NCBI RefSeq assembly: GCF_048128805.1
Contig: NC_136012.1
Span: forward strand, 9,197,621 to 9,261,620
Direction of reading: 5' to 3'
Origin: Centroberyx gerrardi
Lineage: Eukaryota; Chordata; Actinopteri; Beryciformes; Berycidae
Length of the DNA: 64,000 nt
This document shows positions 23,830-36,799 of the stretch, in pieces; position 1 is the first letter of the stretch; each line of letters opens with the position of its first letter. A program made the position numbers and the translations under genes. Under the pieces are notes generated by a model that saw nothing but the letters and a program-made list of their open reading frames with translations, ran no database searches and was not told the origin of the DNA.

Positions 23830-26800
23830 AGCCTCTACCACATACTTTCATGAAGGAATGTATTCTGTTTGCATAGAAAATTTTGTTTTGACATGACTTA
23901 CAGTACAAATCAGTATTGGTGCAACATGGAGTTTAATACAGTCTTCTCTGTACATATGCTTGGCAAATAAATGTATACTTGTGTGTTTTGCTTGGCAAGT
24001 AATCTCATATTCTAACATAAAAGATAATGCTGTTGAAATTGGCAGTGCTGTTGATTTTACTGTTAAACAAAACAGACAAGATAAAGCAGAGTTCATGAAT
24101 ATCCATAACAAGGTTATATGAGGTATATAAGGTAGTGTTGTTTTATTTCCACTGTTTTTTATGTTTTTGTAAACAAACAACAACCACACATATTAAGGTA
24201 CATGAGCCTTACTAGATTTTTCTGTTATTTGAAATGTACACCTCCTCATTCCACACAGTCAAGGGAGTTGAATGCTATTTTTTTTATAAATTACAGATTG
24301 TTTTCAGAAGCATCATGCCTAGCTAAACCCACCACACTGTCAGATTGTAAGTGATCAACCAATACGTTATGCCTATTTTACATTACATTTTCAGGATGTT
24401 TAATAAAGATAAGAATCAAGCAACTGGAAGTTTGTGTGCTATATGTAGTTGCAGACTGTGGTTCTAGACTTAACACTTTCTAATAAGTTTGTCTTAACTA
24501 ATGTTAGTTAATGTATGATCTAATGTTGAACTAATGCATTTTTTTCATGTTTATGAAGGTATTCACAAAATTAAACAAGGTGTTACTCTAAATTAACACA
24601 TTTTACATTACTTTTTTAAGGTGAGAAGTCTTTATGCTTTTTGAAAAAAAAAAATATATATCAATATTGAAAGTGACACAAATATTAAGGATAATATAAG
24701 TATTTAACATTATTTTTGTGCTATAACCTTACTCAGACATTAGTCACAGACTCAAGTGTTAACAACCAGAACTGCAGACAGGAGGCTTTGAATGTGTCAC
24801 TATGGCTTCACCCTCAAAGAAGACTATAAGGACACACTGTTCCTCTGTTCAGCTTCTTTCCTGGACGTCTGTAATAACACAATGAGACAAGGGCATTGAA
24901 CATCAATGCATCCTTCTTAATCTTGTTAGAATAATACTGTTCTCTATGGGAGAATACATGAAGCAACAAAGCATCTGTCTCTGTCTTGCACGTCATACCC
25001 ATTAAAAGACGTAGATGGCAGATGTGATGCATTTGGTGGTTCAACCTTTGTGTTCAGCTCTGAGAAGAACTTGAGATGGGAAGGAAAAAGAAGACGCACA
25101 GGATTTGTTTCATGAGGCTGGAGAGGATCAGAAAAAGAACTTTTTTTTTTTTTTTTAAAGATCCTCTAAGGGAAAAAACAGAATGCTGTTTGTGTTTTGC
25201 ACCCCCTCTTGTTTGTTCAAAGTAGGATGTTTTGGTCGTCTCTATGGTTTACCACTGGGTGGTGCTTTCCTTTTTCTGTGGACACTCCCGTTCTCCACCC
25301 AACTCCTTCATGTATTTTTAGTATTTCTCTTGTTTGGGAATCTCGTTTATGTGTTGCTCAGTTTTTTCTCAGTTTTTCATGAGAGGTAGATGTGTTTCTT
25401 TTATGCCACCATCTTTCATAGACCTTTCAGCCCCTTTTAAAGCTTAGGACAAACTAAAAATACAGTCTGGATTGATCAAAACCAAAGACCATGGAAGGGT
25501 TTTGTCACTGATATGTCTTCTGTAGCACAAGGGAAGAGCTTTTTCAAAGCTCAAAGAACAAAATAACTTCCCCCAAAACTTTAATTTTATACAGTTATAT
25601 ATAATATATAATTATATATAATATAATGTTTAATATATTTTTTTTTATTATTGGCATTTTACATTTTGTTGGCAAGTTTTTAGTGTCTGAGTAATGTTTT
25701 GGCCAAAAGATTGTTAAATGTTTAATGAAATGCTTTTTATGCTTAACAGTTGTGTGGCTTTCAAATTTGATGGGGCGATTTGTTGAGGTAATCTTTGGGA
25801 AAGTAGAAAATCCTCTCACCTTAAAATAGGTCATGTAAAATGGGCTGATTTAGTGTTAACAAACATGATTTAATGTCATTTAACGGCATTAGCATTAATG
25901 CTTTACATGGAATAATAAGCCAATGGTTTACAACAGGTGATGGTAATTGGTTATGTAAGGGTTAATCAACATAACTTCATGTCTACAAATATAAAGAAAC
26001 CTCTAGTAAAGGATATATACTGTATCTGATTGATGAAACGTTAGAATATCGCTTAAATAACATGATGAAATGCTGACATCCCCTACATCCTGTGTTTTTG
26101 ACATTTATGGAAAACAGAAGGGAATGACCAGTTCACATGAGCAGATTAAGAGAGGAACAAAACTTGGTCAGTCACTGTAAATATGTTCGTTCAATAGCAA
26201 ATATCCATAACATTCTGACTCTTCAAAACACATTGTACATTAAAAATAAAAACATTTATCAGTCTTTTAAGACAATCTAATTGGTTTCACTCTGTGTTTT
26301 TAATAGTTAAATAATAAAAATGTATGAATCGTGTAATGTGAATATTTATGAGTTTATCAGTGTGCCAATCTGGACCTTTGTTATCTAGGAAATGTGTGTC
26401 ACTGCCAGGACCTTCTCAATTTTTAATTACTTACAATTTTAAACCACTAGTGTAGGATTATGAATATCTTTATTTTTCATTGAATGGAGTAGAGGTATAC
26501 ATGACATAAAATATGACAAAATGCAAACATCATGTATTAAAAACAACTTTATTATTGTGATTAAGTAATTCTGGACAGTAGGACAAATAGCTTTGGGGAT
26601 TGTGTAGTGCATATCACTTTAAATTTCATAATATAATCTCCATAGTTATTATTTATAGATGTTAAAAAAGGTAAAATGTCTGTCGAGTTTTCAATTATTC
26701 ATTAGGCTTTGACATATGTGGTTTGTAATGCAATATCTGTGTGCAGTGCCCAAAACTACAGCAGATTTTGCATCTGAGGCTGGTAAAATAGTGAGACAGA

Positions 26801-27652
26801 CTGGGACACAATTTGCAACAAAGAAAAACAGAACAAGCAGAATAAAGACGACCGCTCTGTAATGAGATCCCCAGATAAAACCCTACAAATAAACCTCTGA
26901 TCAACCAATCGGTGACCTGGATGCTGCATCATCCCCCTAACTTAGCCTAACTTGTAGACTTCAAAGATTTGCAAAGATGTAAAAGGCGGTGGCATCTCTA
27001 AGGAAATGGGAAAGGTAGTTTAAATGTTGTTGGTACCTTGCAAGATTAACTGTTTTCCTTCTCTTACACTAGACTCCTAAAAAGTAGTTAAGAATTAATT
27101 TGTGCTTCTTGAGTGTGATAACTAGAACAACCCCCTCTGTATTGTGTCAGTATTTCTATTTATGTATATTGTTATTAAGTGAGCTGATTATTAAAGGAAT
27201 ATCTGGTTATTTTTCATCACCATGCAACATGTAACATTGTGAGGACAAATGTCCTTCAATTCAATTCAACTTTATTATCCCCAAGGAGGTATTTTTTTTG
27301 CAGCCAGGTGAATAAAGAACCAACAGCACAAATAAAAATCAAAGGCAGCAGCAGGAAAAAAACAATAATAAAAACAATAGACAATAGTCAATCAAATAGA
27401 TAAAAAGTCAACTAAAAGTGAATCAACAGTCAATCAATCATAAGATTTGTAGTGCAATTTAGCAATTCTATTCCACAGTTTTTCATCCTAAGTTTCATTC
27501 AGTTTCAACATAAATAGCATTTGTCATCTAAACTCGGGGACACTGCAAGCTGCAAGCTACCTAACTGAAACTGAAGGACATATAGAACTTTTTACACAAT
27601 GTGTCAGGGGAAGAAAAATAACCAACTAAAAATCAAAATGTCAAGGTGTTCC
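23830..27652. other. AT-rich intergenic stretch
   Basis: No gene recognised. The sequence is AT-rich, with short A/T runs (24645-24660, 25141-25157, 25590-25645). A LINE-like 3' tail is at 27255-27330. The open frame at 25183-25389 reads hydrophobic but has no splice or family support. Confidence 0.5.
27255..27330 (-). repeat. retroelement 3' tail fragment
   Basis: The motif TTCAATTCAATTCAACTTTA followed by TTATCCCCAAGGAGG resembles, in reverse complement, the tail of fish CR1/L2-type LINEs and their SINE partners, which end in (AATTG)n. A similar (AATTC)n tract is at about 8924-8946. The family is not resolved. Confidence 0.35.
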
Positions 27653-27658
27653 TTTAAT
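27653..27658 (-). terminator. chrnb3: possible polyadenylation signal of chrnb3
   Basis: ATTAAA on the minus strand, 106 bases after the chrnb3 TAG stop. It is a common variant hexamer in a plausible place. No AATAAA is closer. Confidence 0.3.
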
Positions 27659-27763
27659 AATCACCTCTAAAGAGTTCCTCTTCCTCAGTGACTAGGGACG
27701 AGCTACAGATTGGTTTTGAAGGTGGATTCGTCATTCGCATGTGAAAGGGATGTGATGTCACTG

Positions 27764-29911
27764 CTAGTTTGAAGGCGGATCCTCACTTGCAATTGGAGGA
27801 GGGACTTTGAGGAACATATGCAGAGCTGGAGTGAAGATGAGGATGGTGCCCAGGATAGAGACGGTGAGGAAAGCCCACAGGAAGATCCGGTCCAGCACCT
27901 GGGCCACAAACTTCCAGTCCTGCACCACCTGGGAGAGAGGAGAAATAAGAAAATACTCTTTATATGTAGGTGGCATGACAGCAATAGGTACACTGCAAAG
28001 CCCCAAAAGCTACACTAATGATTACTTAGATGTTTTCCTTCTTAGTTACATCCACTGGTCTTCTGTCCCTAATTAATTAATTTCCTCTTTTATTTCTCTC
28101 CCTTCTGCATAATTTCCTGAGGTGGGGACACGACTCACATGACTTGGACTCTAGTCAGACTCGAGTCACAATTTTAATTGCTTGAGACTTGACTTGATGC
28201 ATGAAGAGAAGACTTGAGACTTGACTTGGGTTCTGGTGACTTGGGAGTTGACTTTGACTTGTACTCAATGACTTGAAAAGGTTTCTAAAGTCTTGACAAA
28301 ATATTTTGTGTTTATGTAAATGACTTGGATTGAAAGTGATGAGATTTGTCCCACCAGACAACAGAATTTTAATTCTGTTTTCTCAATTTGTATGGAATGA
28401 TTGAATTTATTGAAGTTGAAACTGATTATAGAAATCAAACTCATGCACTTACCAAGTTTTTAATCATAATGCATTGAAAAGGATATTTTGTTTTCTTTAA
28501 GAAATTAATACTGGACTCTTGTTTTGTCTTGACTTGGTGTTCTACATTTAGACTTGAGACTCAACATTAATGACTTGGACTTGACTTGGTAATCTACATT
28601 TAGACTTGGGACTTGACTTGAGACTTGTGCCTCAAGACTTGAGACTGACTTGGGACTCAAGCAAAGTTCACTTGGTCTCACCTCTGATAATTTCTAGTTT
28701 GATCACAACTGCCACAACATGAAAGTTTAAATCCAGATCAACACACCTCGCGGATGAAGTGCTCCTTGCGGATGTGTCTGCTGATGTAGCGGACGGAGTA
28801 GGTTGCCTTCTCCAGCATGGTGGCCCAGGCCTCGTCCTCCTTCCCCTCGGAGGCAGCCTGTCCGTGGGCTCCGCCGCTCGCTCTCTGGCCTCCCCTCCGC
28901 CCCCCGGAGCGCGGCTTCAGCTCGGGGCTTTCGGGAGCCAGCTCTGGGTAGTGGTAGCGGTCGGTGTGTCCGCGCATGCAGAGCATCCTGGGAAGTTTCT
29001 GGAGGAAGAGGTTGCGGACCCACGGAGACATGGGGTGGTAGGTGGCCGAGGAGCGGTGGTGCACGTTGATGACGAAGACGGTGACGATGATGGAGAGCGT
29101 GACGAAGATCATGATGAAGAGCAGGTACTCTCCGATGAGCGGGATGACCTTGGAGGAGGAGGGGATGATCTCCTCGATGACCAGGAGGAACACAGTGAGC
29201 GACACTAGGACGGAGGTGGAGAGTGACAGCTTCTCTCCTTCATCGGAGGGAAGGTAGAACACCAGGACGGTGAGAAAGGACAAGCCCAAACAAGGGATGA
29301 TGAGGAAGAGCGTGTAGAACAGTGGCAGCCTCTTCAGAATGAAGGAATATGTGATGAACGGGTAGGAATACAAGCCATCCTTCCGGTTCCCCCTAGCACC
29401 GGTGGCGTTGAGGATCTCCCACTCTCCGTTGTCGAAGAAGTCCTTCCGGTCCACCTGGTAGTCCATCAGAACCATGTCCACCATGTTGCCGTCGTAGGTC
29501 CAGGAGCCGAACTTCATGGAGCAGTTCTGGCGGTCGAAGGGGAAGAAGGTGACGTCCATGGTGCAGGCAGACTTGTAGCTGGCGGGTGGCGTCCAGGTGA
29601 TCGCCCCGTTGAACTTGACAATGGCTTTGGTCATCAGGGAGCCTTCAAACCGCCCATCAGCACTGAGGAAAGGTGGAGCCAAAATCAGAGAAAATCTCCT
29701 TCACTCTCACCAGGAATCAGAATCACATTTAAAATAAGTTACGATCAATGTGTAAATGAAAGTTAATGGACTGGGTGGAAGCAACACTTTTGATTACAGC
29801 TCACTTTTTCTGTTATTACAACTATCTGACAAAAAACAATTTATAGCAAAATGTGACAATGCTAAATGTCTGTCTGTCTGTCTTTCTTTCTTTCTTTCTT
29901 TTTTCTTTTTT

Positions 29912-29951
<40 letters not shown>

Positions 29952-32289
29952 TCCAACCAAGCCAATATTTACATGGCCCTGACTCAATATCTACAGATTT
30001 TTGGATTTGGATACATTTTGAGAAAAATAAACCACTGCAATAGATAAAAAACATATGTTTTTGATAATAAATAAACAGCAATTGTGGATATGAGGGAGTT
30101 GAAATGTAAATAATTTGTAATGATTTTTTTCATTTCTTTATTTGTTTCATGTGTATATAGTGTCAATCTTACTTCTCATAGAGCACTATGTCTGGGAGCC
30201 AGATGGTCTCAGAGGGAACTCTGATGGAGGTGATCCCACCGTAGTCCTCGGGGTTCCACCGCAGCTTGTAGTCGATCCACTCCTGGTCAACAGGAACACA
30301 GGATGCCATATCATTAGGGCTTGTGCTGGCTGATTTTTAGTACTGGTTTTAAGGTATCAAATGGATCAAATAGCTTCAGCTTCAGTCCATCGCCTCTTGA
30401 ACCAGATGTGTTTCCCCTCTGGCCTGGGATCAGATCTCACCAGAGGTTTCTCTCATGTGTTTCCCTTTCTGAATAAAGTTAAGTGGGCCACACACACACC
30501 TTTTACACACCTTTCTTAAAGAAAAAAAATCAATATGTTAGATTATTTCAGTGCAAACTCAATTTTTTCTATTGTTCATGATTGCTTTGGCCTGAGTCTG
30601 TTTTGGAAAGCAGATGGCCTGGATAAATGCTACACAGAAAATTGTACTCCATAATATTATAAAATGTGCTTAAATGTATTAAATGGAACAGAAAAAAGTG
30701 TTGTTTAACAATTGGTGTTGAATTGAATGTATTTGGATCAGTATCAAAATCAAAACATTTCCAAGGATACCCAGCCCTATATATCATACAGTATTATCAC
30801 GCTCAACAGAACTACTGCTGTCTGTGCCTGGATCAGCTACTGAGCCAGTACTTCAAAACCTTGTCCTGTATTACAGTGTACAAGGCATAGTATTCATACA
30901 ATGTAGGTGAATACATGAAGGTGCATTTTTATTTGTCTTTTCAGATCATCCCAAAGAGTCACTCTGCTTACATTGGCCAGAGTCTGTCTTTATCTAGCCT
31001 GACTCTAGATAATTAGATAAATTCCAGGAAGCGCAAAGAGAAACCATCCCCCCTCCGTTAGCTTGTGTCTTCTCATTGACCTCGCTATGAAGAGGGTTAC
31101 ATAGAATTCAACCATGTGGCCTCTACGTATTTTTGTCCTTTGCTTACCTGCCACAGCCAAACATTAGTAGTCATCAGCTGGTTCTTCTCATCCTAAAGAG
31201 GCAGAAAAAAAGAGAGAGATTTACAAAGGGAAAAAGAACAAAGAGGCAAGGCAAGGACTGAGAAAACAATGTTGCATTCATGTCATATCGGATTTATCAT
31301 TAATGAAAGCTGTCGACTGGGGAAAAAAATGAGTTCACATCAGCCTTCTATAGTGGTAATTACAAGTGGGACTTTTTGGCTCCAATATCTCCCACTTGGC
31401 TTCACAAATTGTGGAAGTGTTCAACACAGGTGGCAAACATGGCAACAAGTCCAAGCGAGTCCAAGATAATAAAAATATATATTATCAGTTATTTTCAGAC
31501 TAATACAATCAATTCTACTTACAAAAAGTGAGAAATATCTGCTGCAATTCATTTATGGTTGACATTAAAGTAACTTATTTATGGCACAATTTACATTTTT
31601 GATGTGGCCGTTCCAACAAGTTAAACACATGAATGCTTCCAAGTTGCAACAACAAGATGTCATCCCGTTCCAATGTGACATGAATGCAGCATTAGGTTTG
31701 ATTAGATTAGACTGGACGAGAAAGCTTGGTTGAAACCGGACTAAATCTGCACTCTTTCCTCTTCCATGGAATCAGATGGAATCTCTTTTGCCTGTCTGCA
31801 CCATCTCTTCCTGCTCAGTTATCACAAAGGAACCTCCTTAGCAAACAAGGAACAGAATACAGAAACATAAAACCAGAGGTGGGTGCAGTGGACCAAGCTG
31901 GAGCAATATAAATATAGAAAGAGGGATATAGATATAGATGGGAATGGTGAGATGGAGAGGGGCAAACAAAGGCTTTATTTCCACATCACCAGAGACAAGT
32001 TGGAGATGTAGGGGAGAGAGAGAGAGAGAGAGAGAGCGATAAACTTGGAGAGATAAACGTGGCAAAAGAGATAGAGAGATGTACAAAGCTGGAGGTGAAC
32101 AGGAAGACAGGGAGTGGGAGAGCTGTACAGTCTCATCCAGACCAGGCCAGGCCTCAGCTGTCAGACCGAGTCGGATGTCCTGATGATCACACAGAGCAGA
32201 GGTGAAGCATAATCTAATACACAGCCATGCAGCAGCCCAGAGACACTCAGGGGAGATAGATAGTGTAGCCTATCTGTTCTCTCCCTGGG

Positions 32290-32344
<55 letters not shown>

Positions 32345-35331
32345 CTCTCTCTCACACACACACAAATACTTCATGCACTTCCTCTTCCTTTCTAGAATTT
32401 GTTTTACCAACCCCGTTCACATAAGTTTCTGCAGAAAACCAACATATACCCACAATGGCAAATCTGCGTCACACTTGGATTTAAGCTGTGAAATCACTTT
32501 AATTATCTTAAGTATTCATGAACCCATTTCAGTTTCCCAAAACCCGATGCATCATCAACTTAAGCGACCCAGATTTTTCTACCCTGCAGAGCCACGAAGG
32601 AGCGATCTGCTTTGTTTTATTCATCCACGATCGACCTTCAAGGCACAGCACATTAGCTGCGAAGACAAAGAGTTAAATCTTAACTGGCTGAGATGAATAT
32701 TTCAACGCAGAAAGAGCGGCCGTTCCATTAGCATTCCGCGCTTTCTCTTCTTGAACACCTAAACCATCTCAACCTATCAGAGCCAGCCTTTGAAATATTA
32801 AAAGGCAAACCCCTGAGAGAGAGAGTGGCGGGTCGGAGATATGAGGAGAACGCTCCAGATCTATTTCAGGACCCTGGAAAGCTCCACACTGTGAGGCTGT
32901 GGCTATTTGTAGTTGGTCTGGTTGGTTTCAGCACCATGGAGAGCAACACTGCCTGAACAATAGAATGAAGTGATAGTCTATACCAGTGATTCTCAACCTT
33001 TTTCATATCACAGACCCCTAATTTAGTCCACATTAGGGCCACGGACCCCCATTTGATCGATAGAGAGAATATTTTTATTGTTAGATATGATTTTGTCTAG
33101 AATTCCATGACTATCTGTATTTTAGGTAGAGAGATAACAGCGAAACTATGATCAAAATAATCATTCTTCTACATTCTCTAATTGTGTTAACTTCTTGTAA
33201 ATGAAATAATGCTGAAGTTTAACAATTTATCAATTTGCTGGGGACCCCCTGGAACCCCCTCAAGGACCCCTGGTGGTCCCCGGACCCCACATTGAGAACC
33301 ACTATACCATTTCTCATTCTCTTTCTCATTTTCATGTGTGTTAACCAGGGTTGGGGTCAATTCATGAATGAAGTAATCAATTCCAATTCAACTGAGGAAA
33401 TGGAATTCAGTGAAATTCCATGTTTTTGGGGGTTTTTTTTTTACCACATATCTGAGATTACATGTAGTGTTATACAGTATATTATCAGTACTGAATATCA
33501 TAAAATGTTAAAGGTACCTTTCAGGTTGTAATTGATGCATAACATACAATAGCCTAAGCATAATCCATACATTATGACTGAATGTATTTGATTTGTTTAA
33601 CTGTCTTTTATTTGATCAATAACGTTTGATTGCATGCATGTGTGCTTGTTCATGCTTCCATGTGTGTGCTTTTGCATGCTTGTGTGCCTTCCAGCAATAC
33701 ACGTGCATGTGTGTGTATTCCTGTACTTCTACTCTTGTGAGAACCAGTTTGAGTTTTAGATCTTTGGAATGAGGTTATCTAATGTCTTCTAGGGGCTAAT
33801 TTAGGGTTAGGATTTAATTAGGATTAGGTTTAGGTTAGGGTTAAGAATGTAGTAGTGTGGGTTATTGTTAGAGTGAGGGGTTAGGAATGCATGTAGTCAA
33901 TGAAAGGTCCTCAAAAGGATATAAGTACAAGGATGTGTGTGTGTATGTGTGTGTTCATCCTCACCACGTCGACCAGCTGTGAGATTTTGAGTCCGAAGCG
34001 TACTCTAACGGTGTCGTTGGCACGCTGGATGGGCCTGACCCAGCGCTGGTAGCCCTGGAACAGGTTCCTGAGCAGGGTGTCCTCCATCTCCGCCAGGGAC
34101 ACAAACTCACCTGGAGCTAGAGGAGGAGGAAGAGAAACTTACTCATTGTTATGATGCTGAGTGTTGATTAACACCACCATCTCTTCTCTGGCCCTGCTCT
34201 TTACTTACTGCTTTTAAAGATGTAAATTGACATTTTTTTGCCACCAATTAAACAATCGTGAAAAACGAGTCGTCGGTGTGAAAATTGACTTTACAGAGTT
34301 TACTTTACTAGAGGCACAGGGGTGCGCTGAGCATGTGTAAGCACATCCTGGCACTTTCTGTCGATTGTAGTAAATACTTGGAGTGGGTAAGCCAAGTGGA
34401 TTCTCCCTTGGAGTGAAAAAAGCTTACTGCCTGTCATTCACACAAGGGAGACTTCTTCACAACGTTGCCAAGTGGAGAAAATGAAAGCGCGGTTTGTGCT
34501 GAAAGACAGATGTAAACAATTCAACAGTAAAGACAACTGACAGAAAGGAATCTGAAGAGGATTTACAAGGTAAGGGATTCATTCATGCTGTAGAGTCATC
34601 AACAAGCTTGTAGACTGCCTTGAAGATTGTCTATTTGCCTGATGTAAAAACTCATTTGTAAACCTTCAACTCTAACTAGTGTAACCCACTGATGCTTTGG
34701 CATAATATGTATACAGGGAGAATGTGTCATGTTAATAAAGCAACTTGTATTGAAAGAGGCAGAGCGCAAAAGTGCAAACAAGAGAGGATAAAATAGGTTG
34801 TTTAACTTCAAACCCAGACAATCATCATAAGTATGAAGACATTTCCCCTTGAAAAGTCCCATGGCACATCACTCCAGCTGTGTGTGTGAACAGTATTGCG
34901 TCTAATGTGAGTGGTATATGGTGGACAAGCAGGTCATGCAGATATGTCGGACCAGAAGAGTGGAGGAGGAGTGTGGTAGGCTATAGCTCAGCATAGAGTT
35001 GCAAGTGGAGGGGGAAGGGACAGACAGATAGGATAACTGTATCCGGCTGCTTGGCAGTCAGGACATCAGTCAGCCTCGGGCGGTACGTCTCTCAAAGGAC
35101 AGAGACTGTAATATTGACAAGAGACGGCTAATGTCAGACAAAGGGGAAGTCAAGTGAAAGAGCGTGTGTGTGTGTGTGTCTGTGCGAGACAGAGGGTGAG
35201 TGTGTGTGAGACAGAGATACACCTATGTGAACTCATGGAAGAATATAGGCTGCTTGGAGTTGGATCCAAATGAAGTATAAAGCAAGTACAAAAAATAAAA
35301 TCACCTCATCTCTCTGCCTTCAAGGACTCTA

Positions 35332-35393
<62 letters not shown>

Positions 35394-36315
35394 GACACTG
35401 ACATCCGACACCTGTTCCCGTTCGTCTGGTGACCCATGCCGGTCAGCAGAAACAGAGCTGGGCCATGAGGTATTATACTGTATAAACCTGTGTTCAGATG
35501 CGCACTACTGCTTTAATGCGCATCTGGATGAGAATAATCTACACTACGATAGGATGTAGGTTATGTGCAGTGTCGGGAGGTAACACTTGCTCAGTAACGC
35601 GTCCCAGTAATCAGATTGCTTTTCCAAGTAACGACAGGTGTAACGAATTATAGATTTATGTCCAAATCCAATCCAAAACGTTGTCGCTCTCTCAAAATAC
35701 CAGATTGAAGTTGAATTATCCAAAACCTCCATCCCATCACCCGACTTGTTTTCCTCCTCTCACTGAGGCATATAGCTCAGATGAGAAATGACAGAAAAGT
35801 TACTTTCACCAACTAAAAGTGTTCCCACTCCTTTGATATTATCGAGGAGAAAAAGGATGAGGAGAACATCGAACATCAACGCTCTTTGGTTTCCCTTGAT
35901 AATTCACACTATTCGTTGCGTTTTGTAAAGGTTAGAGAAGCTGCAATCGCCAATTTAGGGGGTGTAACGGAAAAGTAAAGAGTAGTGTAAAAAATGACTG
36001 CTCCCGGAGAGTAATAATACTTTTGAACAGAGTAACGAGTAATTGACTTTTTTGAGCTCAACACAGGTTATGTGGAGAGTTGATATAAATCTGAATATTG
36101 ATTAGCTTGCTGAGACTCTTGAGAACATGATCAGTGTGTGGTTGTCTTGTCGCTTGGCGCTTCAAAATAAAATCTGCGAACTGGTAGCAAATTTGATGGA
36201 AAAAGTATGCTCAAAAACACAGAAAAAAACACCACAGAGTTTTCTTACCGGGGATGGTGGCGAGGGACAGCGGGCACAACACCGACAGGAGAAGAAGAGC
36301 GACCCGCAACTTCAT
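27764..36315 (-). CDS. chrnb3: neuronal nicotinic acetylcholine receptor subunit beta-3
   Basis: Complete gene of six coding exons: 36315-36249, 34110-33965, 31192-31148, 30282-30173, 29662-28747 and 27928-27764. All are GT-AG with consistent phase (482 aa); exons 3 and 4 are 45 and 110 bp, as usual for neuronal subunits. Signal peptide [19 protein letters not shown]. The extracellular domain has the Cys loop ([15 protein letters not shown]); M1-M3 include [18 protein letters not shown] and the M2 end [10 protein letters not shown]; the last exon carries the amphipathic helix and M4 ([18 protein letters not shown]). Loop C reads DGLYSYPF without adjacent cysteines, which separates beta3 from alpha5. 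By family knowledge beta3 is an accessory subunit that joins alpha6/beta2 receptors in catecholaminergic and retinal neurons. The M3-M4 loop is longer than in human (rich in Gly, Arg, Ala and Glu). Introns hold hAT-like elements in introns 1, 2 and 5. Confidence 0.95.
28117..28686. mobile_element. hAT-like MITE with perfect 8-bp target duplication, chrnb3 intron 5
   Basis: Ends CTGAGGTGGGGACACGACTC and CTTGGTCTCACCTCTG give short inverted termini (GAGGTG / CACCTC). The flanks are identical: ATAATTTC at 28109-28116 and at 28687-28694. The 570-bp interior is built from GACTTGGACTTGAGAC-like units, a pattern common in fish genomes, and has no transposase. Confidence 0.75.
29865..29953. repeat. 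(CTGT)n/(CTTT)n microsatellite in chrnb3 intron 4
   Basis: About four CTGT units run into an interrupted CTTT array. The tract lies between exons 4 and 5 of chrnb3, where the minus-strand transcript reads (AAAG)n. Confidence 0.85.
32290..32351. repeat. (CT)n microsatellite in chrnb3 intron 2
   Basis: Near-pure CT array of about 60 bp with a TATCTATC interruption, followed by a short CA tract. Confidence 0.85.
32984..33304. mobile_element. hAT (Charlie-like) non-autonomous element, chrnb3 intron 2
   Basis: Left end CAGTGATTCTCAACCTTTTT and right end CACATTGAGAACCACT are inverted copies of the CAGTGGTTCTCAA terminus seen in vertebrate hAT elements. The interior carries GGACCCC blocks near both ends. 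CTATAC occurs next to both ends (32978-32983 and 33302-33307), so the target duplication is partly merged with the right end. Confidence 0.55.
33716..33932. repeat. dispersed fish repeat with GAGAACC / GGTCCTC ends, copy 1
   Basis: Starts TATTCCTGTACTTCTACTCT and ends GTCAATGAAAGGTCCTCAAA, with GGTTAGG-type repeats inside (33800-33890). The same landmarks, in the same order, occur at 39961-40870. It lies at the 3' end of intron 2, 33 bp from chrnb3 exon 2. Confidence 0.45.
35334..35390. repeat. (GT)n microsatellite in chrnb3 intron 1
   Basis: Perfect GT array of about 57 bp. Confidence 0.9.
35568..36066. mobile_element. hAT-like MITE with perfect 8-bp target duplication, chrnb3 intron 1
   Basis: The element runs from CAGTGTCGGGAGGTAAC to TGAGCTCAACACAG. 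Identical octamers GTTATGTG flank it at 35560-35567 and 36067-36074. The interior has AGTAACG/TAACGA motifs and no coding frame. It ends about 180 bp from the chrnb3 exon 1 donor, so it has become part of the promoter-proximal intron. Confidence 0.75.
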
Positions 36316-36720
36316 GATGTTGCCTCCCGGTCCGACTGGACGCTCCTATAGGCTGCAGCCTCCTATATGAACGGTGTATTCAGCTGGAGATGGGTAGGCA
36401 AACAAACACACCGAGATGGCAAACAGACCCAAGTGACCGTCAGTATTCAAAACCACGCGGAAAACGAGCCCTCCGCCGCCGTTTTCCCGAGGGCAGGGAC
36501 TCCCGGTGTGGAGGCGCAGTGGCCGGCGTCCGCATACTGTGGCTCCGGTCGGAGCGTCACGGGGAGCGGCGGACAGCGGGGCGGCTCTCCGGTGGCGGAG
36601 AGGAGGAGGAGGAGAGGAGGGAGGGGAGGGAGGGAGGGAAAGGGATGCCCGGGTGGGGCCGAGGCGTGGAGTTTGAACCGCGCTCTGAACCAATCAAAGA
36701 AACGGAAACACAATCCTGGC
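36316..36720 (-). promoter_or_regulatory. chrnb3: GC-rich, CpG-rich 5' flank of chrnb3
   Basis: A GC-dense block at about 36440-36710 with many CpGs sits directly upstream of the chrnb3 ATG and drops sharply into AT-rich sequence at 36730. This is the layout of a CpG-island promoter and 5'UTR. Open frames on both strands here are the expected by-product of high GC. No TATA box was identified. Confidence 0.5.
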
Positions 36721-36799
36721 CGGTCCCCTAAATTAAAAAATGGTCTCACTTACAGATATTATCCCGATTCCCCGACTTAGTGCGGCTGTGGTATAGGCT

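Noticed and set aside
28759..29208. 149-codon plus-strand frame in the middle of chrnb3
   Set aside because: It is antisense to the GC-rich exon 5 of chrnb3, whose protein identity is clear.
33800..33890. Interstitial telomere repeat (GGTTAG-like units)
   Set aside because: The units are irregular and part of a dispersed repeat also seen at 40080-40130; there is no TTAGGG array.
36346..36780. Overlapping frames of 100-137 codons upstream of chrnb3
   Set aside because: High GC content of the promoter island keeps frames open; there is no splice support or recognisable protein.
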